From: Anomaloglossus baeobatrachus
Lineage: Eukaryota > Chordata > Amphibia > Anura > Aromobatidae
NCBI RefSeq assembly: GCF_048569485.1
Contig: NC_134357.1
Coordinates: forward strand, 106,483,635-106,547,634
Direction of reading: 5' to 3'
DNA: 64,000 nucleotides
The number at the start of each line of letters is the position of its first letter. The stretch's first letter is position 1. The notes below the pieces were generated by a model. The model searched no databases and was not told where the DNA came from. It was given only the letters and a program-made list of their open reading frames with translations. Shown piece after piece: positions 51,928 through 61,453 of this stretch. The position numbers were made by a program, and so were the translations under genes.

Positions 51928-52563
51928 GGGACGCTGATGTCGCTGCTGCACAGGCTGCTCCACTGTGGACCAGGGGAGAGTGAGTGCAGTGATCTGCAGC
52001 CACACTCCTCACATGGAGAGACTGCTGTTCCAGAAAATGGGGGGTACGTTCTGTGAGCGTGCCCCTCATATTCTGGAATGAGGTTACTGCAGGTCACTCT
52101 GCCCTAAGTTGGACCGGGGCAGTGTGAGTGCAGTATTCTCAGATTACTGCACCAACACTGCTCATGGAGAGCTTGCGCTTCCAGAAAATGGGGGATACGT
52201 TCCCTGAACGTGCCCCCCATATTCTAGAATGTCCAGAGTCGCCGAGGGACGCTGACGTCGCTGCTGCACAGGCTGCTCCACTGTGGACCGGGGGAGAGTG
52301 AGTGCAGTGATCTGCAGCCACACTCCTCACATGGAGAGACTGCTGTTCCAGAAAATGGGGGGTACATTCTGTGAGCGTGCCCCTCATATTCTGGAATGAG
52401 GTTACTGCAGGTCACTCTGCCCTAAGTTGGACCGGGGCAGTGTGAGTGCAGTATTCTCAGATTACTGCACCCACACTGCTCATGGAGAGCTTGCGCTTCC
52501 AGAAAATGGGGGATACGTTCCCTGAACGTGCCCCCCATATTCTAGAAGGTCCAGAGTCGCCGA
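51928..52563 (+). repeat. 318-bp tandem duplication inside TTAA element copy 1
   Basis: Two units (51928-52245, 52246-52563), each starting gggacgctga(t/c)gtcgctg and containing cagaaaatggggggtac. Copy 2 of the element has essentially one such unit (about 62487-62820). Confidence 0.85.
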
Positions 52564-53312
52564 GGGACCTCCAAAATGGATTACAGCGACCGAAATTTAT
52601 TTATTTTCAATAAATTGGTGAAAGAGGAATGTTTCGGGGAGTTTTTTTTTTTAATAAATTTTTTTTTTGTCTTTATTTTTTTCTATTACTTGACTGGGTT
52701 AGTGATGTCGGGTATCTGTTTAGATGCCGTGACATCACTAACCCCAGGGCTTGATGCCAGGTGACATTACAGCTGGTATCAACCCCGTATATTACCCCGT
52801 TTGCCACCGCACCAGGGCGCGGGATGAGCTGGAGCGAAGCGCCAGGATTGGCGCATCTAATGGATGCGCCACTTCTGGGGCGGCTGCGGCCTGCTATTTT
52901 TAGGCTGGGGAGAGTCCAATAACCATGGCTCTTCCCACCCTGAGAATACCAGACCCCAGCTGTCCGCTTCACCTTGGCTGGTGATCTAATTTGGGGGGGA
53001 CCCCACGTTTTTGTTTTTTTGTTTTTTTTAAAAAAAAACGCCTGGGGAGCCCTCCAAATTGATCACCAGACAAGGTGAAGCTGTCAGCTGTGGTTTGCAG
53101 GCTACAGCTGTCTGCTTTACCCTAGCTGGCTATCAAAAATAGGGGGGACCCCACGTCGTTTATTTTAATTATTAATTTTTTGGGGGGCTAAATACAAGGC
53201 TAGGCACCCTTTAGTGCCACATGAAAGGCACTAAAGGGCGCCAGCTTAGAATATGCAGGGGGGTGGGACGTTATATATGTTTGACATCTATCCATTCATC
53301 CATTGTAGCATT

Positions 53313-53680
53313 TTAGGCTATGTGCCCACAATCAGGGTTTGCAGCGTTATGGGCACAGAGTGTTTTCCCTGCATCCATAGCGCTGCATTATGCAGTAGAA
53401 GCACAGTGGAAGGATTTTTAGAAATCTCATGCCCACTGGGCTTCTTTTCTCCGCAGCATAAACCGACCTGTGGCGCAGCTTCCTGAGCCTCAGCATGTCA
53501 ATTTATGCTGCGGAAACAAGAGTGTTCTCTGCAGGTAGCATAGAGCTCCACAGCGGCCTGAACCCAAATCGTGGGCATGGGCAGCTGCGTTCTCCCGTGG
53601 ACAACACTCACATCTCTGCAGGAAGGTTGACACTCTGTACTAGACGCCGTGTCGCTGGATCATGGCCACATAGCCTAAAA
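53313..53680 (+). mobile_element. Small MITE nested in the TTAA element
   Basis: Ends taggctatgtgcccac and gtggccacatagccta are inverted repeats. Present at the same place in copy 2 (about 63563-63936), so it entered before the copies separated. Confidence 0.6.
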
Positions 53681-55061
53681 GTGAGAAATTTGTTGCTACA
53701 GCAACATTTTTGTGAAGTACCTGTGGATTCAAAATGCTTACTATACTCCTGAATAAAATCCAGTTTCCAAAATGGGGTCACTTGTGGGGGGTTTCTGCTG
53801 TATAGGTACCCAAGGGGCCCTGCTAATGTGACATGGTGCCCGCAATTTATTTCAACTTTTACAGAATTCAAATGGTGCTCCTTCCATTCCAAGCCCTCCC
53901 ATTTATCCAAACAGAGGGTTTTGGCCACATGTGAGGTATCCCTGTGCTCATAAGACATTGGATAACAAGCTGTGGGGTCCATGGTTTGTTGTTGCCTCTT
54001 GAAAAAGTAACAAATATGATGCTAAAGCAACATTTTTGTGAAAAAAATGAAAATTTTCAATATGGCAACCTAAGCTTATCAAATTCTGTGAAGTACTCTT
54101 GGATTCAAACTGCTCACTATACACCTAGATAAAAGCCTTGAGGGGTCTAGTTTCCAAAATGGTGTCACTTGTGAGGGGTTTCTTCTGTTTAGGTACCTTA
54201 GCGGACCTGTAAATGCAACATGGTGCCCGCAATCTATTTCAGCCAAATTTGCTTTCCAAAATTCAAATATTGCTCCTTCTGTTCCGAGCCCTCCCATTTG
54301 TCCAAACAGAGGTTTCTGACCACATGTGGGGTATCGGCGCGCTCATAAGAAAGTGGGAAACAAGTTTTGGGGTCCATTTTGTTGTGTTATTTCTTCTAAA
54401 AGTGAATAAATTTGGGTTAGAGCAACATTTTTAGGTAAAATTTAATTTTTGCTTTTTTTCATTCCACATTGCTTTTGTTCATGTGAAGCACCTGAAGGGT
54501 TAATAAACTTCTTGAATGTCGTTTTGAGTACTTTGGGGGGTGCAGTTTTTAGAATGGTGTCACTTTTGGGTATTTTCTATCATTTAGGCCTCTCAAAGTC
54601 ACTTCAAATATGATGTGGTCCCTAAAAAAATGGTTTTGTAAATTTTGATGTAAAAATGAGAAATCGCTGATAAACTTTGAACCCCTCTAACTTCCTAACA
54701 AAAAAAAATTTTGTTTCCAAAATTGTGCTGATGTAAAGTAGACATGTGGGAAATGTTATTTATTAACTATTTTGTGTCACAGAAATCTCTGGTTTAACGG
54801 TATAAAAATTCAAAAGTTGAAAATTGCTAAATTTTCAAAATTTTTGCCAAAATTCAATTTTTTTCATAAATAAACGCAAAAAATATTGTCCTAAATTTGG
54901 TACTAACATGAAGTCCAATATGTGACGAAAAAACAATCTCAAAATCACCAGGATCCGTTGAAGCGTTCCAGAGTTATAACCTCATGAAGTGACACTGGTC
55001 AGAATTGCAAAATTTGGTCTGGTCATTAAGGTGAAAATTAGCTCCGTCACTAAGGGGTTAA

Positions 55062-56120
55062 AAAAACAACAACCCAAGAAGCAAAATACAATTAAAGAGA
55101 ATAAACAGAAAATAAAACAAAAACCTCACATGCACAAATATCCTGGATCAGTGAATGCAACCCGGGTTTAAAGAAAAGAAAACAAACCTAAAAAAAACAA
55201 AATACAAAGTAAATAAATAGAAAATTAAAAAATAATAAAATAAAAACATCACCTGGGATCAGTGAATGCAACTGGGTTTAAAGAAAAACAAACAATAAAA
55301 AAGACAAATCGAAGAAAATAAACAAAATTAAAAAAAAAATAAAAACCTCACCCACATGCACAAATATCCGGGATGAGTGGATCCAACTGGGTTTAAAAAA
55401 AACCCCCAAAAACAAATAGAAAATTAAAAATAAAAAAACAGAGCGCTCACATGCACAAATATCCAAGATCAGTGGATCCAACCGGGTTTAAAGAAAAAAA
55501 AAACCTTATAAACAAAATACAATCACAGAAAATAAACAGAAAATTTAAAAAATAATAAAATCATCACATGCAAAAATACCTGGGATCAGTGAATGCAACT
55601 GGGTTTAAAAAAAAACAAAAAAAAAAACCAAAAACAGAAAATTAACAAAATTAAAAAAAAATAAAAACCTTACAGTATATCCGGGATGATTGGATTCAAC
55701 TGGGTTTAAAAAAATAAAACAACCCACCCCCCCTAAAAAAAAACCCCAGAATTAAAAATAAAAAACAGAGACCTCACATGCACAAACATCCAAGATCAGT
55801 GAATGCAACCAGGTTTAAAAAAAATAAAAATAAAATACAATCAAAGAGAATAGAAAATTATAATAAAATAAATAAAAACATCACATGCAAACATACCCGG
55901 GATCAGTGAATCCAACCAGGTTTAAAAAAAGAAAACAAAAAAAACAAAACCCCAAAAAAACAAATAAAATACAATAAAAATAAACCGAAGAGTTAAAAAA
56001 AATCTCACATCCACAAATATCCGGGAACAGTGAATCCAACCGTATTTAAAGGAAAAAAACAAAACCAAAAACATAATACAATCAAAGAAAATAAAATGAA
56101 CACCTCACATGTTTTTTTTT
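55062..56120 (+). repeat. A/T-rich satellite-like array, inner left part
   Basis: About ten units of roughly 100 bp, each with cacatgcacaaatatcc, gggatcagtgaatccaac and gggtttaaa followed by A-rich text. The mirror array is at 60640-61449. Each unit offers a TTAA target. Confidence 0.8.
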
Positions 56121-57405
56121 TGAACTTCATACAAACAGTTAAAATATTATAGAAAAACGATGGAGGAAAAATAAGTGAAATAGCCTTTTTTTTTTCTTCC
56201 CAAAAAGGGTTGAAGTGTACACGTGATATATGTCTTATTGTAGATAACGGCAGCTGTTTGGGCCTGGATTATTATATGTACATGTGAAAAATCATGATAA
56301 TTGTGGTGTGTGTTAGCATAAATTACTGCACAAGGAGTGGCTCTTCCTGTAATTGCGGTCATATGGGCAGTCACCCAGCTTTCCCAGGGTCAGATAACAT
56401 GTCAGGATGGAATCTGGAGCTCCTTTCTCAGATGTTGGATAGGATCCATCAGATCTGTTCTGTGTTGAGTAGTGTGACGAGCCCCGTGCGACTCAAGGAC
56501 GTGTCGCCAGCGGTCACCTGGAGGAGCACAGTATTGATTAAGTAATTTCTTATTCTATAAATGCCACAGAGAAGAGAGAAGAAGGCGGCACACTGCTATT
56601 ATTACTCTGGGCACTGCGCACACTGCTTCTGCTCACACTGGATAAAATATATATGCAGGACTCGACCCCCCCATGGTTCTGCGTTCCCAACCTATGGTAT
56701 TGCCTCTATCAGCATCCAAATCCCAACCACACCACACCCTGCCAGACACACCAGTGGGCTGCTAAGCTGGAATAGGGCCGCCCACCTAGGTGTCAGGTAG
56801 ACTGGTGGGAGGGAGTAGAGGAGAGGAGTCGGCTCTAGGGGAGCGAAGTGAGAGTTAGCAGGAGTTGAGTGTAGCCCTCGAATGGTGAGGAGCTAGGGGA
56901 GCGTGTGGCTCCTGGGGAGTTACAGGTTGGGTCGCAGACGGTGGTCTGAGACCGGAGGAGTCGGAGACCCGGTCGCAGGGTATTGAGGCCGGGTGCCTGG
57001 ACCCGGTCTTGGAGGATGGGAGGCATATGAGTCTAATAACCGTTCTGGGACCAAAAGCACGGCGGGGTACTGGACCCTAGGTCGAGGAGTAGCTTCAAGC
57101 AAACCCGGCAATTAACCTGCGGAGGATAATGACTTTATGGACTGTCCCCAAGAAGCTCAGAGATCAGGGGCACTAGCGCAATGAGGGAGACAGGGCTTTC
57201 CAACCCAAGCAGCCCACTGAAATCCCAAGCGTGAGCCCTTGAGAGCACAGCTCTACTACAAACAGTAGGGAGTGGGGCCCGGACAGCTTTATGCCAATGG
57301 GCCACCAGAACAATTCAAATTTGTGAACGGAGGCAGGCTCAGGACCACCCGGCAGTCCTATAAGGGAAGGATACCCGGACGGGCTCCCCCAAGAGGGCAG
57401 CGGCA
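56121..57405 (+). repeat. Left arm of a large inverted repeat, including Gypsy LTR pieces
   Basis: Reverse complement of about 59240-60640. Matches include ccaaaaagggttgaagtgta, gtcaggatggaatctggagc, cagcatccaaatcccaac and cagcccactgaaatcccaag. From about 56660 onward the text is Gypsy LTR-like and fossil. Confidence 0.75.
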
Positions 57406-57723
57406 CCCAGAGACTTGGTTCACTTTGTTGTCAGAGTCTGCTTTGCGGCCAGCTGTTGTGGCTGTGCTGTTGTGGCCGCAAGCAACTCGGGGGCTTGCGG
57501 CCACTCAAATGTAAAGGGGGTATTTACAGGGGATAAGAGTTTGTGACGCCACCCGTGGTTCACGGTAAAAGGAGTACCGCCGCTGTTGATGGGAGTACCC
57601 TGGGGAGATGGAGTGGGGGCAGCCAGATGACGTTTCCCTCCACGGGTAAGGGAGACCTTGGGACTCTGGATGGTGGTGTTGGGGAGCGGGGTGCAGATTG
57701 GAAACAGGAGAGGACCATGTACT
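57406..57723 (+). other. Gypsy LTR-flanking sequence, fossil
   Basis: Contains gtgacgccacccgtggttca, a phrase shared by LTRs of this Gypsy group. No coding frame of note. Probably LTR or leader sequence of a broken copy. Confidence 0.4.
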
Positions 57724-58550
57724 TGTGACGCCCTGGACTAGCCAGGTAGTCACAGATAGCGCCCCGCAGAACACCTGTCCCCTAACAAGGAGTCATCAGC
57801 CAACCACTAAAACCTAGTCACCCCCCTCAGGGCTTGATGTTCACACCAGGGGCGGAGCCAGGCGGTTGGCCACGCCCACCGAGGAGTTCAGAGAGTCTGA
57901 GGCGAGAAAAGTAGTTAGATTAGTCTGGGAGATTAGTCTGGGAGTTGGAGTCTGACAGGTGTCTGGGTTGGAGCCCGGGCACCTTTGGCTAGGAGGCATA
58001 TGGTGGCCTCAGCCTACAGGAGCCGGGAAGACGGCTCGGTGGAAACGTTGTGGACCGGGACAGGGTAGTGGCCCGCCGGTACCGACCTGGGGAACCGACT
58101 GGAAACCGGAGCACTAAGGGGGGTACTCAGACCCTGAAGCTAGGTCCAGAAGCTACTGGGGGCTAGCTAATTAACTGATTGAGGCTAGGACTTTAGGTCC
58201 TTTCCCACCCAAAGTTCCGACTGAAGACACCTCCCTGCACCGCCCAACAAACAACCCAATGGGTCCCGGGGCCACCATCCCTACCCACGGAGGGGTTAAC
58301 ATCTTGTGGCGCAATATCTCCCCCGGGTTCCCAGTACCCGCTGCGGTGGTGCCCACCTTCACCACAACCTGTGGGTGGCGTCACAAACTCAAACACGGCT
58401 CCGGCCGTACACCTACGTCCCCTTAAAGCGCCAGTCCCCTTTCAGATCGAAGTGGACCACGGGACTCCCGGGTCCGGAGACGCTCGAGCCACCACCCGGC
58501 TAGTCCAGGTCAGAGTGGCTCGGCTATCGCCAAGCGCGGGGTGGTACACA
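57724..58550 (+). mobile_element. Gypsy LTR with adjacent primer site, fossil
   Basis: 827 bp, TGTGACGCCCTGG...GGTGGTACACA, TG...CA ends. It is followed ten bases on by a serine-tRNA-type primer site (58561-58578), so it is a 5' LTR in plus orientation. The internal region is almost entirely absent; a different repeat begins at about 58604. Broken beyond function. Confidence 0.7.
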
Positions 58551-58560
58551 TCGACTCTTC

Positions 58561-58578
58561 TGGCGTCACGAACAGGAT
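58561..58578 (+). promoter_or_regulatory. Primer binding site, serine-tRNA type
   Basis: TGGCGTCACGAACAGGAT, identical to the site at 4063-4080 and one base different from 45975-45992. Confidence 0.65.
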
Positions 58579-58603
58579 TCTTACCAATTCACTTACCTAG
58601 TGA

Positions 58604-59200
58604 AGTGCACTCACAGCAAAAAAAAGGGCAACCAGTCCAGTTAGCCCAGGCCAACACATCTAATGCACAAACAGGATGCAGACAAGCCTCTCAAAATGAT
58701 GGACACTTCACAGGTGCAAGGTAAATTGCACACTAGTGGCGCGCATAGGGCACTGTTCACACTTGTATGCGCATGGTGTCCAGCCAGCAACCTATTACCA
58801 CGCCCTTACTATTAGATTAGGCGGGTTACTCGGACACTACTCACTGCAGCACGCAAGGGACAGAAATTCCACCATGCACGGCCATATTAAGAGGCCCGGC
58901 TGCACCCCGCATAATCAAAGTGCAAAAAAATACATATAAAATATATGTGAGGTATTAGTTTGTAAATTGGCCAATGTACGTAAGCCCACAATCCTCATCA
59001 CGGATCCTCACGCTTGCGGGTCCCTACACTGATAAATATCAAAAATAGCAACAAGAAGAGGAGATAATAACTCCCCCAAAAAAGTGAGTAGTGTCCGAGT
59101 AACCCGGAGATTTTGAGAGGCTTGTCTGCATCCTGTTTGTGCATTAGATGTGTTGGCCTGGGCTAACTGGACTGGTTGTCCTTTTTTGCTGTGAGTACAT
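58604..59200. mobile_element. Small inverted-repeat element
   Basis: An ~85-bp block at the left (cactcacagcaaaaaaaagg, gcaaccagtccagttagccc, gatgcagacaagcctctcaa) reappears inverted at 59110-59200. A second inverted pair, cgggttactcggacactact, lies at about 58822 and 59082. No protein. Family unknown. Confidence 0.6.
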
Positions 59201-59239
59201 TTTATAATACTTTTTTGGGGGAGTTTTATCTCCTCTTCT

Positions 59240-59965
59240 TGTTGCTTGTCCAGTTATCCATCCCCTATAGTACTGCCGGGTGGTCCGGAGCCTGCCTCCA
59301 TGCACAAATTTGAAGTGTTCTGGTGGACCGTTGGCATAAAGCTGTCCGGGCCCCGCTCCCTACTGTTTGTTGTGGAGCTGTGCTCTCAAGGGCTCACGCT
59401 TGGGATTTCAGTGGGCTGCTTGGGTTGGAAAGCCCTATCTCCTATCTCTATTTGCTTGAAGCTACTCCTTGACCTAGGGTCCAGTACCCCGCCGTGCTTT
59501 TGGTCCCAGACCGGTTATTAGACTCATATGCCTCCCGTCCTCCAAGACCGGGTCCAGGCACCCAGCCTCAGTACTCTGCGACCGAGTCTCCGACTCCTCC
59601 GGTCCCAGAGCACCGTCTCCGACCCAACCTGTAACTCCCCAGGAACCACACGCTTCCCTAGCTCCTCACCATTCGAGGGCTACACTCAACTCCTGCTTCC
59701 TCTCCCTTCGCTCCCCTGGAGCCGACTCGTCTCCTCTACTCCCTCCCACCAGTCTACCTGACATCTAGGTTGGTGGCCCTATTCCAGCTTAGCAGCCCAT
59801 TGGTGTGTCTAGCAGGGTGTGGTGTGAGGTGCGGTTGGGATTTGGATGCTGATAGAGGCAGTAACATAGGTTGGGAACGCAGAACCATGGGGGGTTGAGT
59901 CCTGCACTAAGAGATATAGAGCGTGCAGTACCCTGTGACGCCCTGACTATTCCAGGGGCGTCACA
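59240..59965 (-). mobile_element. Gypsy LTR, minus orientation, fossil
   Basis: On the minus strand it starts TGTGACGCCCCTGGAATAGTC, which forms a short hairpin with GGGCGTCACA, directly after the polypurine tract AACCAAGGGGGAA. It is the inverted partner of about 56660-57405. The LTR's far end is unclear and the copy is broken. Confidence 0.65.
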
Positions 59966-59999
59966 TTCCCCCTTGGTTAAACATAGCTCGTCCCCAAGC

Positions 60000-60000
<1 letters not shown>

Positions 60001-60060
<60 letters not shown>
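60001..60060. repeat. (AT)n microsatellite
   Basis: About 60 bases of almost pure AT/TA at the junction between the LTR piece and the inner end of the right arm. Confidence 0.95.
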
Positions 60061-60061
<1 letters not shown>

Positions 60062-60109
60062 TACATACACACACAAAGAAAATAGAAAATTATAAAATAG
60101 AAAATTATA

Positions 60110-61449
60110 TATATATATTTTATCCAGTGTGAGCAGATGCAGTGTGCACAGTGCCCGGAGTAATAATAGCAGTGTGCCGCCTTCTTCTCTCTTCTCTTTG
60201 GCGTTTATAGAATAAGAAATTACTTAATCAATATTGTGCTCCTCCAGGTGACCGCTGGCGAGACGTCCTTGAGTCGCAAGGGGCTCGTCACACTACTCAA
60301 CACAGAACAGATCTGATGGATCCTATCCAACATCTGAGAAAGGAGCTCCAGATTCCATCCTGACATGTTATCTGCACCTGGGAAAGCTGGGTGACTGCCC
60401 ATATGACCGCAATTACAGGAACAGCCACTCCTTGTGCAGTAATTATCATGATTTTTCACATGTGCATATAATAATCCAGGCCCAAACAACAGCTGCCGTT
60501 ATCTACAATGAGACATATATCATACAAGGAAGTGTACACTTCAACCCTTTTTGGGAAGAAAAAAAAAAAGGCTATTTCACTTTTTTTTACCTCCATCGTT
60601 TTTATATACGGTAATATTTTAACTGTTTGAATGAAGTACAAAAAAAAACATGTGAGGTGTTCATTTTATTTTCTTTGATTGTATTATGTTTTTGGTTAGG
60701 TTTTTTTTCTTTAAATCCGGTTGGATTCACTGTTCCCGGATATTTGTGGATGTGAGATTTTTTAAAATTCTCAGTTTATTTATTTTTATTGCATTTTGTA
60801 TTTTGGGGTTTCGGTTTTTTTGGATTTTTTTTAAACCTGGTTGGATTCACTGATCCCGGGTATGTTTGCATGTGATGTTTTTATTTATTTTATTATCATT
60901 TTCTATTCTCTTTGATTATATTTTTTTTTTAAACCTGGTTGTATTCACTGATCTTGGATGTTTGTGCATGTGAGGTCTGTGTTTTTTTTTATTTTTAATT
61001 TTTTTTTTTTTTTTAGGGGGGTGGGGGGGTTGTTTTGTTTTTTTAAACCCAGTTGAATCCAATCATCCCAGATATACTGTGAGGTTATTTTTTTAATTTT
61101 CTATTTTTGTTTTTTTTTGTTTGTTTTTTTAAACCTAGTTGCATTCACTGATCCCAGGTATTTTTGCATGCGATGATTTTATTTTTTAAATTTTCTGTTT
61201 ATTTTCTGTGATTGTATTTTGTTTATAAGGTTTTTTTTTTTTTCTTTAAACCCGGTTGGATCCACTGATCTTGGATATTTGTGCATGTGAGGTCTCTGTT
61301 TTTTTATTTTTAATTTACTATTTTTTTTTTTTTTTTTTTAAACCCAGTTGGATCCACTCATCTCGGATATTTGTGCATGTGAGTGAAGTTTTTGTTTTTT
61401 GTTTAATTTTGTTTATTTTCTTCGATTGTGTTTTTTTTGTTTGTTTTTT
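60110..61449 (-). repeat. Right arm of the large inverted repeat and mirrored satellite array
   Basis: Reverse complement of about 55062-56670. 60110-60640 mirrors 56121-56660. 60640-61449 is the ~100-bp array in reverse orientation (ggttggattcactgatccc, gtgcatgtgaggt). Confidence 0.8.
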
Positions 61450-61453
61450 TTAA

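Larger units (their letters stand above)
50957..55057 (+). mobile_element. TTAA-target DNA transposon, copy 1
   Basis: Ends CCCCATAGCGACGG at the left and, reverse-complemented, CCCCTTAGTGACGGAGC at the right, bounded by TTAA on both sides (50953-50956, 55058-55061). The target suggests piggyBac or Kolobok groups. The left third carries several strong hairpins, the middle the frog-repeat text gggttagtgatgtcgggtat, and the right third A/T-rich text. No transposase frame is visible. A second copy starts at 61454. Confidence 0.8.

Noticed and set aside
53253-53752. Short frames in the TTAA element (also at 63450-63758)
   Set aside because: They coincide with the nested MITE in both copies and show no family resemblance or codon signal.
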